A DNA stretch of 64,000 nt, taken from the NCBI GenBank assembly GCA_963738575.1, contig CAVTWY010000001.1, positions 124,001 through 188,000 on the forward strand, given 5' to 3'. The notes below the pieces were generated by a model, which had not been told where the DNA came from, did not search any database, and saw only the letters and a program-made list of their open reading frames with translations. The DNA is from CAVTWY01 sp963738575 (GTDB taxonomy: Bacteria; Pseudomonadota; Gammaproteobacteria; Burkholderiales; Burkholderiaceae_C). Both the position numbers and the translations under genes were made by a program. This document shows positions 54,634 to 63,371 of this stretch, piece by piece (within the stretch, counting starts at the first letter, position 1; each line of letters begins with the position of its first letter).

Positions 54634-55620
54634 ATGCTTGATGATTCGGCGCGCAGCATCATGCGCATGAGCGCCGCAATGCATGACAGAAGGGATCTAC
54701 TTTTGGGGACATCAAGCACACTCGAATCCGACGTGATCGACGCAGCGCGGGCCACTTCAGCTGCGCCGAGCCCTGCGCGGGCACCGCGCCGCCGTGTGTA
54801 CCGTGAGTGGTGGGTGCTTGCGGGCCTTGCAGTGCTGGTTTGGTTGGCCTGGGACGTCAGTCACCGTGGATGGTTCAAGCCAGGTGACGATGTGGGGTAT
54901 TGGCTGGGCGTTGCCGGTGGGGTGATGATGATGTTGTTGTTGCTGTACCCACTGCGCAAGCGCATTCGGGTGATGCAGAAATGGGGACAGCCCAAAGCTT
55001 GGCTGTGGGGACACATGGTGTTGGGGATCGGCGGGCCGCTGCTGATCCTGATTCACTGCAACTTTCAATCGGGTTCGCTCAATGCTGCAGCGGCGCTGTA
55101 CAGCATGATCGTTGTGGCAGCCAGTGGCGTGATCGGTCGCTTTTTGTACGTGCGCGTCAACCGTGGTTTGGCCGCCGAGCGCCAAGCGCTTGAGTTGCAA
55201 CGCGCCCAGATGGCGATGGACAGGCGTTCGGTGGTTCGACGCCTTCCCAGCATTGAGGCGCGGTTGAAGCACTTTGATGCTGTGGCTCTCAAGGCAGCCG
55301 ACCGTGCCGAAGGGCATTGGTTGCGCTTGGTGCTCGTTTTGCCCACACAAAGTTGGCTCTCGCGGGTGGCAACGCAGATGCAAGGGCGCCAAGCGTTGCG
55401 CACGTTGGCCCGCTCTCAACAATGGGACGCCGAAACGCTGCGCAGGCGTCGCATACGTTTGCGTCAAGAGATTGTTTCGTACTACGTCAGCGTGATGCGT
55501 GTGGCGCTATTTGCGGCCTGGGAGCGCCTGTTTGCGCTGTGGCATGTTGCCCACGTCCCGTTCGTTTTCTTGTTGTTGGTGGCTGGCGTGATTCACGTGA
55601 TTGCCGTCCACGCCTATTGA
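54634..55620 (+). CDS. multi-spanning membrane protein, probable b-type cytochrome
   Basis: 328 residues with about five hydrophobic segments: VLAGLAVLVWLAWDV, VGYWLGVAGGVMMMLLLLYP, LWGHMVLGIGGPLLILIHCN, LYSMIVVAASGVIGRFLYVR, and ALWHVAHVPFVFLLLVAGVI. Paired His in the third and fifth helices (GHMVLG, LIHC; WHVAHV, GVIHVIAVH) suggest two haem-b ligand pairs, as in quinol-oxidising cytochromes or ferric reductase-like proteins. A long amphipathic cytosolic loop lies between helices four and five. It directly precedes the multi-haem gene and may pass electrons to it. Start is uncertain. Confidence 0.75.
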   Translation: MLDDSARSIMRMSAAMHDRRDLLLGTSSTLESDVIDAARATSAAPSPARAPRRRVYREWWVLAGLAVLVWLAWDVSHRGWFKPGDDVGYWLGVAGGVMMMLLLLYPLRKRIRVMQKWGQPKAWLWGHMVLGIGGPLLILIHCNFQSGSLNAAAALYSMIVVAASGVIGRFLYVRVNRGLAAERQALELQRAQMAMDRRSVVRRLPSIEARLKHFDAVALKAADRAEGHWLRLVLVLPTQSWLSRVATQMQGRQALRTLARSQQWDAETLRRRRIRLRQEIVSYYVSVMRVALFAAWERLFALWHVAHVPFVFLLLVAGVIHVIAVHAY

Positions 55621-55625
55621 TTGCC

Positions 55626-57566
55626 GTGGCTGGCCCCCAAACTGCCCGCGCGCTGCCAGCACGGACCCAGCGCAGTTTGCGCCTGGTGATCTTGCTGGCG
55701 CTGAGTGCTTTGGTGTTTTGTCTGCCAGGCGTTGGGTTTGCGCAAAGCATCGAATCGGTTCTGGCACCGGGCAAGGTGATCCAAGGGCACGCCAAAGCCG
55801 AAACGGACTGCAACAACTGCCACCGTAAATTTGACCGTAACGCGCAGGACGTGCTTTGCGGCGAGTGCCATAAAGACGTGCGCGCCGACGTGCGCGACAA
55901 AAAGGGCTTTCACGGGCGACAACGCACCCAAACCTGCCGCTCCTGCCATACCGACCACAAAGGGCGAGAAGCAAACATCGTCGTGTTGGACACCAAAAAG
56001 TTTGATCATGGCCAAACCGACTATGCCTTGACCGGCAAACACACCCGCGTGGAGTGCAAAGCTTGCCATGCCCCGACGGTCAAATGGCGCGACGCACCCA
56101 CTGACTGCAATGCTTGTCATAAGAAAGACGACGTGCATAAAGCTGCCCTGGGCACCAAGTGTCAAGACTGCCACAACGACAGCGATTGGAAGAAGACCAC
56201 GTTTGACCACGCCAAAACCAAATTTGAGCTAACTTTCAAACACGAGTCTGTCAAGTGCAACGCCTGCCATAAAGATCAGCGCTACCAAGACACACCGCGC
56301 ACCTGCGTTGGCTGCCATCGCAAAGACGACGAGCAGGTGATTCAGGGGCGCCGTGGCCATCAGGGTCAATTTGGGACCAAGTGTGAAAGTTGCCATGACG
56401 CCAAGGGCTGGAAGCCCAGCTCCTTCAACCATGACCGCGACACCGAGTACACCCTGAAGGGTAAGCACCGAGGCACGGAATGCCGCGCCTGCCACACCGG
56501 CACCCTCTACAAACAAAAGCTTGGCAGCGACTGCTTCGGATGTCACAAGAAGGACGACAAACACGAAGGCTCGTTGGGCAAGGCCTGCGCCGATTGCCAC
56601 AACGAGCGTGGGTGGAAGGACCAGGGCAAGTTTGACCATGACAAAACGGCGTTCCCGTTGCTGGGCAAGCACATCGATGCCAAGTGCGAGGCGTGCCACA
56701 AGTCAACGGTGTTCAAAGACGCGCCCAAGGCATGCATTGCTTGCCATTTGAAGGACGACAAGCACCAAGCCAACCTGGGAACAGGCTGCAGCGATTGTCA
56801 CAACGAGCGCGATTGGAAATCAACCAAAGGCCGCTTTGACCATGACAAGACCAAATTCGCGCTACGCAACGCCCATGCGCCGCCCAAGCTTGAGTGCAAG
56901 GCCTGCCACAAAGACCTGAAGAGCATGCGCAACACGCCGACTACTTGCATCGCTTGCCATAAAAATGATGACAAACATGAAGGCCAGCAAGGCACAAGAT
57001 GCGAAGACTGCCACACCGACCGCGACTGGAAATCGACGGTTCAATTCGATCATGCCAAGAGCCGCTTTCCGCTGACGGGCCGTCACTTGGTAACCGTTTG
57101 CAAGGACTGTCACACCACCGCGCGCTTCAAAGACGCGCCTCGTGATTGCTACAGCTGCCACAAGAAAGAGGACAAACACAAGCTGACATTGGGCACCGGA
57201 TGCGAGAGTTGCCACAACGCGCGAGCGTGGAACCTGTGGACTTTTGATCACGGCAAAACGACCGATTACCGCCTGGAGGGGGCGCATCAAAAGGTGGAAT
57301 GCTTGGCCTGCCACAGCCAGCCTGCACCGGCGGGTCGCCTGACGGCTGCCGTGGGCAAGCAGTGCATCGGTTGCCACAAAAAAGACGACGTGCACGACGG
57401 CGCTTTTGGCAATCGATGTGAAAGATGTCACATTGTTGAGAAATGGAAAATAATTACAGTTGGCGCCCCCCGAGCCGATGCAAATCAAGGTACAAACCTA
57501 ACTGAGGGGAATAGGGCCCTGTCTCAGTCTCTGGGTCGAAGCAGCCACGCGGCCGCCACGCGGTAG
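55626..57566 (+). CDS. multi-haem c-type cytochrome with 24 CxxCH motifs
   Basis: About 646 residues. Start is uncertain: GTG 55626 is listed, TTG 55617 is alternative; both follow the upstream stop closely. Signal segment LVILLALSALVFCLPGVGFA, then 24 CxxCH motifs counted by hand in a repeating three-haem unit: CxACH, then CxxCHKKDD-H, then CxxCH with FDH-KT-F between. Several extra His could be second haem ligands. The C-terminus after the last CERCH is low in Cys. Expected in the periplasm, carrying electrons from the membrane protein next door. Confidence 0.88.
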   Translation: MAGPQTARALPARTQRSLRLVILLALSALVFCLPGVGFAQSIESVLAPGKVIQGHAKAETDCNNCHRKFDRNAQDVLCGECHKDVRADVRDKKGFHGRQRTQTCRSCHTDHKGREANIVVLDTKKFDHGQTDYALTGKHTRVECKACHAPTVKWRDAPTDCNACHKKDDVHKAALGTKCQDCHNDSDWKKTTFDHAKTKFELTFKHESVKCNACHKDQRYQDTPRTCVGCHRKDDEQVIQGRRGHQGQFGTKCESCHDAKGWKPSSFNHDRDTEYTLKGKHRGTECRACHTGTLYKQKLGSDCFGCHKKDDKHEGSLGKACADCHNERGWKDQGKFDHDKTAFPLLGKHIDAKCEACHKSTVFKDAPKACIACHLKDDKHQANLGTGCSDCHNERDWKSTKGRFDHDKTKFALRNAHAPPKLECKACHKDLKSMRNTPTTCIACHKNDDKHEGQQGTRCEDCHTDRDWKSTVQFDHAKSRFPLTGRHLVTVCKDCHTTARFKDAPRDCYSCHKKEDKHKLTLGTGCESCHNARAWNLWTFDHGKTTDYRLEGAHQKVECLACHSQPAPAGRLTAAVGKQCIGCHKKDDVHDGAFGNRCERCHIVEKWKIITVGAPRADANQGTNLTEGNRALSQSLGRSSHAAATR

Positions 57567-57615
57567 CAACGTGGCGAAAGTTTCGCCAACGGGAGCCGTT
57601 GTTTTGCATAACTCC

Positions 57616-60081
57616 ATGGTGTGGTCGGCAATGTGGCGCAGTGTCCTGCGGGCGCTGGTGTTGTTGTTCGCCTTTGGGCTGCCATCGTTGACGAGCGCCC
57701 AGGCGATAGACCCCAACTTTGACCACACTCGCACCGGGTTTCAACTCGAAGGCGTGCACACCCGGGCCAAGTGCGAATCGTGCCATGTCAGCGGCATTTT
57801 CAAAGGCACGCCCAAAGACTGTGCCACCTGCCACAGCAGTGGCGCAATCTTTAGCCGTGGCAACGTCACCAAGGCACCCAGCCACTTGCCGACACAAGCG
57901 CCCTGCGAGACGTGCCACAACCCACGCAGCTTCAGCGGTGCCAAATTCAGTCACGTTGGTGTGGCCAGTGGGTCGTGCGCCAGCTGCCACAACGGGGTGA
58001 CCACGCAAGGCAAGAGCGCCAACCACATTGCCACGTCAGCGTCGTGCGACAGCTGCCACAAGTCGTCCACAAGTTGGACGGCCGGCGCCAAGGTCGATCA
58101 CACCCCATTCACGGCTGCCACCGACTGCACCAGTTGTCACAACGGCGGGACGGCGTCAGGCAAGTCACCTGTGCACATCCCCAGTGGGGTGACCAATTGC
58201 GTGAGTTGCCACAGCAAGACAAGCTGGAAACCAAGCACCTGGAACCATTCTCAGGTGCCCGTCACGTCGCAGTGCGCCACCTGCCACAGTGGTGCCTTTG
58301 CACCAGCCGACGGCAAATCGCCCAACCACATCCCATACGCCGGTGTTTCTGGCGTTGGTAGCGCCAACTGCGACGGGTGTCACAAAGCTGGTTATGCATT
58401 GTGGACTCCGGCCAAGTTTCACGCGAGTTTTGCGGTTGCAACTCAGTGCGCAACCTGCCACACGGGGTCGTTTGCCCCTGCGGTGGGCAAACCCAATACG
58501 CCCATCCACGCTGGCGTGACGGTTTGCGAAAGTTGCCACAAGTCAACTGCCTCTTGGTCGGGCGCTGCGGTCAATCACAGCACCTTCACGGCAGCCACCA
58601 ATTGCGCCAGTTGTCACAACGGAACGGCGGCCACCGGCAAGCCGCCTGCCCACGTGCCAGTCGGTTCCACCAACTGTGCCAGCTGCCACAACAAGAGCCC
58701 CCAATCGTGGAAGCCGACGCTTTGGAACCACTCTCAAGTGCCGGTTACGAGCCAATGCGCCACGTGCCACAGTGGGGCCTACCCTCCTGCCGACGGCAAG
58801 AATCCAACCCACATCCCTTACGCCAGCGTGTCGGGCGTTGGCAATGCCAGTTGCGATGGTTGTCATAAATCGGGTTATGTGTTGTGGACACCGGCCAGGT
58901 TCCACGGTAGTTTTACCGTGGCAACCCAATGCGCCAGTTGCCACACCGGTTCGTTTGCCCCCGCCGTGGGCAAACCCAACACCCCCATTCACGTCGGCGT
59001 GACAGTATGTGAAAGCTGCCACAAGTCAACTGCTTCGTGGTCCGGTGCGGCGGTCAATCACAGCACCTTCACCATCGCCACCAACTGCGCCAGTTGCCAC
59101 AATGGCACTGCAGCCACCGGCAAACCTGTGAACCACATGCCGGTCGGGGTCACTGCGTGCGGCAGTTGCCACAACAAGAGCCCGCAGTCGTGGAAGCCGA
59201 CCCTCTGGAACCACTCGCAAGTGCCGGTGGCAAGCCAGTGCGCCACGTGCCACAGTGGGGCCTATCCCCCCGCAGACGGCAAGCGCGCCAACCACATCCC
59301 TTACGCCACCGTCACCGGCGTGGGCAATGCCAACTGCGACGGTTGCCACAAAGCCGGGTATGCCTTGTGGACGCCGGCCCGTTTCCATAGCAGCTTCACG
59401 GTTTCGACCCAGTGCGCCAGCTGCCACAGCGGCAGTTTTGCGCCGGCGGTCGGCAAGCCCAACACGCCAGTTCACGTGGGTGTCACCGCGTGCGAGAGCT
59501 GCCACAAATCAACGGCGGCCTGGAGCACCGTCACGTTTTCGCATTCGCCAGCCAACGCGGTGGGGACGGGTACCTGCGACACCTGCCACAACGGCAGTGC
59601 GGCCAAGGGCAAGACACCAGCCCACATACCGGTGACCTCGGGCGTCACCAAGTGCGACTCGTGCCACAAGTCACAAGCCAGTTTTGCAACAGCGGTGACC
59701 ATGAATCACGCTGTAGTGGTGGCTACCACGTGCAAAACCTGCCACGCCGGCGCCTACGTGTCCCAAGGCGCGCTGGCCAAGCCCACCAACCACATTCCCG
59801 AGGCGACGCAGCTGCTGAACGGCGCGGCGATGGATTGCAACAGTTGCCACAAGTCGACGGTTAGCTTTGCCACCGCCGTCACGATGAACCACAACACCAG
59901 CTTGGGCAACGGCGCGGGATGGTGCAAAGGTTGTCACCAAACGGGCACCAATTTCCTTGGATCGATGGACAAAAAATCGTTGACCCATGAGCGTGCTTCT
60001 CCTCTGCCCACCGATTGCTCTCAGTCGGGTTGTCACCGGCCCTTGGGCAACAAAGGCACTCCGTATACCAAGTGGGACTGA
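57616..60081 (+). CDS. very large multi-haem c-type cytochrome, 28 CxxCH plus CX4CH
   Basis: About 821 residues from ATG 57616 (a GTG at 57571 is in frame). Signal region ALVLLFAFGLPSLTSAQ. I counted 28 CxxCH motifs plus a final CX4CH (CSQSGCH). The middle is three near-identical 161-residue repeats, each with six haem motifs. Conserved blocks include SWKPTLWNHSQVPVTSQCAT and SGVGNASCDGCHKSGYVLWT. Many histidines could be distal ligands. Likely periplasmic or surface exposed; nothing indicates a membrane anchor. Confidence 0.88.
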   Translation: MVWSAMWRSVLRALVLLFAFGLPSLTSAQAIDPNFDHTRTGFQLEGVHTRAKCESCHVSGIFKGTPKDCATCHSSGAIFSRGNVTKAPSHLPTQAPCETCHNPRSFSGAKFSHVGVASGSCASCHNGVTTQGKSANHIATSASCDSCHKSSTSWTAGAKVDHTPFTAATDCTSCHNGGTASGKSPVHIPSGVTNCVSCHSKTSWKPSTWNHSQVPVTSQCATCHSGAFAPADGKSPNHIPYAGVSGVGSANCDGCHKAGYALWTPAKFHASFAVATQCATCHTGSFAPAVGKPNTPIHAGVTVCESCHKSTASWSGAAVNHSTFTAATNCASCHNGTAATGKPPAHVPVGSTNCASCHNKSPQSWKPTLWNHSQVPVTSQCATCHSGAYPPADGKNPTHIPYASVSGVGNASCDGCHKSGYVLWTPARFHGSFTVATQCASCHTGSFAPAVGKPNTPIHVGVTVCESCHKSTASWSGAAVNHSTFTIATNCASCHNGTAATGKPVNHMPVGVTACGSCHNKSPQSWKPTLWNHSQVPVASQCATCHSGAYPPADGKRANHIPYATVTGVGNANCDGCHKAGYALWTPARFHSSFTVSTQCASCHSGSFAPAVGKPNTPVHVGVTACESCHKSTAAWSTVTFSHSPANAVGTGTCDTCHNGSAAKGKTPAHIPVTSGVTKCDSCHKSQASFATAVTMNHAVVVATTCKTCHAGAYVSQGALAKPTNHIPEATQLLNGAAMDCNSCHKSTVSFATAVTMNHNTSLGNGAGWCKGCHQTGTNFLGSMDKKSLTHERASPLPTDCSQSGCHRPLGNKGTPYTKWD
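58270..59520 (+). repeat. tandem 483-base repeat inside the multi-haem gene
   Basis: The CATCH-encoding block recurs at 58270, 58753 and 59236, exactly 483 bases apart (161 codons) without net indels. The third copy runs out of similarity after its fourth haem motif. Each complete copy encodes six CxxCH motifs. Confidence 0.85.
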
Positions 60082-60087
60082 CCGAGA

Positions 60088-62631
60088 ATGAAAGCGAACT
60101 TCTTGGCCGCTATTGATCGCCGTGAAGGATACGAGTCCGTGCGAAGACCTCCCGTACTGTCGATGATTTTTAAAGCGGCTGCAGCGATTGGCGCGATGCT
60201 GCTGTCGATGGTTACGGTGCAAGCCCAAACACTGGACGACCTGGACGTGCGACGCGAAAGTGCCGACGCCGTCGTGCGCGTGCGATTCAACAAACCCATT
60301 CGCTTCCAGCGCAGTGTGGTGACACGTGACGGCGCCACCACGGTGATCAACTACGAGGTCGTCGGGGTGGGCCTGGGTGAGGCGCAGGCGGTTGATTTGC
60401 CGAGCGAGCGACGTCTGGCTGCCAGTGCAGGCCTGCCCGCCGTTGCAGTCTCCGACGAGTTGCAGGGCACCAGGGCCAGCGAACGCAAGCTTGTGGTGCG
60501 CGTTTCGCCTGCCTCCCGCACGCGAGCTCGGGCAGGAAGCGATGGTCGATCTATCGAGGTTGTGTTGCTCGGCCTGGGGGACAAAGTGGGGCCTAGTTTG
60601 CCGATCACGGCACCAGCGCCTTCGGCAACCGCCACAGGGTGGCGAATCGTCTTGCACAGCAGCCCTGACCCCAACATGCAACTGCCCGCCTCGGTTCCGC
60701 GTGAAATGCAGGCCTATGACCTTGACACTGGTAAGCGCATGGAGCGTGGCGTGACGCTCTACGAGTTTTATCTCGGGCCCTTTGCCTCGCAGGCTGAAGC
60801 GGCCGCTGCCCTTGCTGCCGTGCGCCCACGCTTTGCCCAAGCCGCGATTGCACGCATGGGCGCCGAAACCGCGTCACCGATGGCGCCACTGGCTGCCGGC
60901 GACCAACCAGCGGCCCAGCCCGCCGCCTCCGCCAGCGCCGCAACGACAACGGACCCCAACGTGGCAGCCGCCGTGATGATGATCAATGCACGCGATGCCA
61001 TGGCACGAGGTGATACCGCTGCGGCCATCGTCGCATTGGGCAAGGTGCTGGATCTGCCCCCCAACGAAGCCTCGCGCGAGGCCCAAGCTCAGGTGGGCGA
61101 GCTTTGGCTCAAACGTGGCGAGCCCGAGCGTGCGAGGCGTGAGTTCGAGTTGTTCTTGAAGCTCTACCCTACCGGTGCCGACGCTCAGCGCCTCGCGGCG
61201 CAACTCAATGCATTGCCGGCGGCCCCAAAAGACCAGGCCAAACGCGAACGTGTAGTGCCCACCACCACCACCTTCAACGGTGCTGTGGGCTTGTACTACT
61301 ACGGCGGTCAGTCGCGAGTGCGCTCTGAAGAGTTCAAAGACTCGGGCTTGGGAACCTTGCCCGAGCTGGTTCAAAACCCAACCCTTTCAGGCGTGGATCA
61401 GCGCTTGCTGCTGACGACGGTAGACATGAACTACCGATACCGCAGCGCTGAAGATGACTTGCGCTTTGTGTTTCGCGACAGCTTTCAGGCCAATTTGATG
61501 CCGGGGCGGGCCGACCGCAACAAGCTTTCGGCGATGTACGTGGATTACCGATCGCTAACGACGGGTGGCAGCATTCGCCTGGGGCGCCAGTCACCGCTGG
61601 GTGGCGGAGTGTTGAATCGTTTTGATGGCTTGCTTGCTGGTTATGCGTTCAGGCCTAAGTGGAAGGCCAATGTCGTGTTCGGTCGGCCCACCGATGCATT
61701 GCAGCAAACCAAACGCCATTTTTACGGCACTTCGATCGACGCCGATGCGTTGACAGAAAACGTGGGTGGCAGTGCCTACATCAACCAGCAGGTGATCGAT
61801 GGCGAGGTGGATCGTCGGGCGGTTGGACTGGACTTGCGCTACTTCAAGGACGGCACCTTTGTCTCCAGCAACCTTGACTACGATGTCAAGCTGCGAGCAC
61901 TTAACATCGCTGCCGTTCAAGGAACGTGGCAACAGATCGACAGCGAAGGCAATGTCGGCACCACCGTCAACGCAATGTTCGACCGCCGTGCGCAGCCCTT
62001 GCTGACGCTTGGCAATGCGCTCTTTTTTCAAGACCCCAACGGCACCATCATTCCGGTACGCCTGAGCGACGCGTTGGCACTCCGGGACATCGAAACGCTG
62101 CGCAGTTCGGTGCGCAGCACCACCGCCTATTCAACGCAGGGCGTGTTAGGTATCACGACACCCTTGACCAAACAGTGGCAGTTGGGTGGCGACATTCGAC
62201 TCACCAAAATTGACGCCATTGCCCCTGTGGCCGAGATCCTCCCGTTGGGCCAAGCCGCGACGGGCAACATTTGGGGCTATGGTGCGCAACTGATTGGCAC
62301 CAACTTGTACTCTGAACGCGACACCCACGTGTTCAGCACGTCGATGCAGCGCGCGCCAACCTACACCGGTGTTTTGCTGATGTACAACAACATGTCGGTG
62401 CTGAGCGACGGGTGGCAGGTGGAGCCATCGGTCCAGTTTTACCGTCAAACCTCGGCCGACGGTTTGTCGCTCACGCGCTGGAAGCCCAGTGTTCGGCTTT
62501 CGTGGCGCTTCACCCCGCTGACGGTGGTGGAGACATCGGTAGACTACGAAGTGACCAACCTCACCAGCCCGACCCGCAATGAAAAAACAAACCGCGTCTT
62601 TTACTACCTCGGCGCACGGTACGAGTTTTGA
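60088..62631 (+). CDS. TPR/SPOR-like outer-membrane barrel protein of the cytochrome cluster
   Basis: 847 residues. An N-terminal signal region (FKAAAAIGAMLLSMVTVQAQ, about 28-47), an AMIN-like beta domain (VVRVRFNKPIRFQRSVVTRD), a SPOR-like segment about 195-265, short TPR repeats about 290-360 (AIVALGKVLDLPPNEASREA), and a long beta-strand region from about 385 ending in VFYYLGARYEF with C-terminal Phe. This is the plan of an outer-membrane protein that could house or dock cytochromes, comparable in role, not in sequence, to MtrB-type barrels. Its stop overlaps the TTG in front of ccmA. Confidence 0.8.
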   Translation: MKANFLAAIDRREGYESVRRPPVLSMIFKAAAAIGAMLLSMVTVQAQTLDDLDVRRESADAVVRVRFNKPIRFQRSVVTRDGATTVINYEVVGVGLGEAQAVDLPSERRLAASAGLPAVAVSDELQGTRASERKLVVRVSPASRTRARAGSDGRSIEVVLLGLGDKVGPSLPITAPAPSATATGWRIVLHSSPDPNMQLPASVPREMQAYDLDTGKRMERGVTLYEFYLGPFASQAEAAAALAAVRPRFAQAAIARMGAETASPMAPLAAGDQPAAQPAASASAATTTDPNVAAAVMMINARDAMARGDTAAAIVALGKVLDLPPNEASREAQAQVGELWLKRGEPERARREFELFLKLYPTGADAQRLAAQLNALPAAPKDQAKRERVVPTTTTFNGAVGLYYYGGQSRVRSEEFKDSGLGTLPELVQNPTLSGVDQRLLLTTVDMNYRYRSAEDDLRFVFRDSFQANLMPGRADRNKLSAMYVDYRSLTTGGSIRLGRQSPLGGGVLNRFDGLLAGYAFRPKWKANVVFGRPTDALQQTKRHFYGTSIDADALTENVGGSAYINQQVIDGEVDRRAVGLDLRYFKDGTFVSSNLDYDVKLRALNIAAVQGTWQQIDSEGNVGTTVNAMFDRRAQPLLTLGNALFFQDPNGTIIPVRLSDALALRDIETLRSSVRSTTAYSTQGVLGITTPLTKQWQLGGDIRLTKIDAIAPVAEILPLGQAATGNIWGYGAQLIGTNLYSERDTHVFSTSMQRAPTYTGVLLMYNNMSVLSDGWQVEPSVQFYRQTSADGLSLTRWKPSVRLSWRFTPLTVVETSVDYEVTNLTSPTRNEKTNRVFYYLGARYEF

Positions 62632-62645
62632 CACGACTGCTCGGA

Positions 62646-63371
62646 ATGAGTTTGTCTGAAATGAATGAGACTCTGGCGCTGCAAGCGCGTGAGCTGGGGT
62701 GCCGCCGCGGCGATCGACAGCTGTTCTCGGGGCTTGAACTTTCGTTGGCTGCTGGTGAAATGTTATGGCTTCGAGGCGACAACGGCCAAGGCAAGACGAG
62801 CCTTTTGCGCCTGTTGGCAGGATTGGCAGTGCCTGCGTCGGGTGACGTGTGGTGGTTTGGTTTCCGCGCCCGCACCGCCGCTGCGGTGGTGGCGCTGCCG
62901 CTGTACGTGGCGCACGCCAATGCATTGAAAGATGACTTGACGGTGCACGAGGCTCTGGCGTTTTTGGTCGAGCTATCGGTTCACGCACCATCCGCCCCGA
63001 CGACATCGGCCATTGACGAGGCGCTGGACCGCGTGGGCATGCGCAGCGTCGCACAAACGATGGTGCGCGCTTTGTCGCAAGGCCAGCGTCGTCGCGTGGC
63101 CTTGGCTCGTCTGGCCATGCCCCATTCGGCGCGCGTTTGGTTGCTTGACGAACCCTATGACGCGTTGGACTTGGCCAGCACTCAGGCACTCAATAAATTG
63201 TTGGGCGAGCAGCTGGCGCGTGGCGGCAGTGTGGTGTTGACGAGTCATCAAGACCTGTCGCCCGATGCGCCACCAGCCACCGAGTTTTGGCTGCAACGCC
63301 GACCGCAGTTGCACGCTCACATGCAGGCATGCACCCAAACGGCCGTGCAACGTGATAATCGGGCGGCGTGA
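62646..63371 (+). CDS. ccmA: cytochrome c biogenesis ATP-binding protein CcmA
   Basis: 241 residues from ATG 62646 (ATG 62661 is alternative). Walker A WLRGDNGQGKTSLLRLLAGL, signature LSQGQRRRVALARLAM, Walker B RVWLLDEPYDALDLAS, and the short, linker-poor architecture of CcmA. With CcmB/CcmC it drives haem release to CcmE for cytochrome c maturation. Placed directly after the multi-haem genes, it would serve them. Confidence 0.93.
   Translation: MSLSEMNETLALQARELGCRRGDRQLFSGLELSLAAGEMLWLRGDNGQGKTSLLRLLAGLAVPASGDVWWFGFRARTAAAVVALPLYVAHANALKDDLTVHEALAFLVELSVHAPSAPTTSAIDEALDRVGMRSVAQTMVRALSQGQRRRVALARLAMPHSARVWLLDEPYDALDLASTQALNKLLGEQLARGGSVVLTSHQDLSPDAPPATEFWLQRRPQLHAHMQACTQTAVQRDNRAA

Noticed and set aside
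58270..59520. CRISPR array or noncoding satellite
   Set aside because: The 483-base repeats are contiguous coding sequence in one frame with haem motifs; no short direct repeats with spacers are present.
62146..63189. Long minus-strand frame of 347 codons over the barrel gene and ccmA
   Set aside because: It is the antisense of two well-supported genes; its arginine- and proline-rich composition is typical of shadow frames in high-GC DNA.
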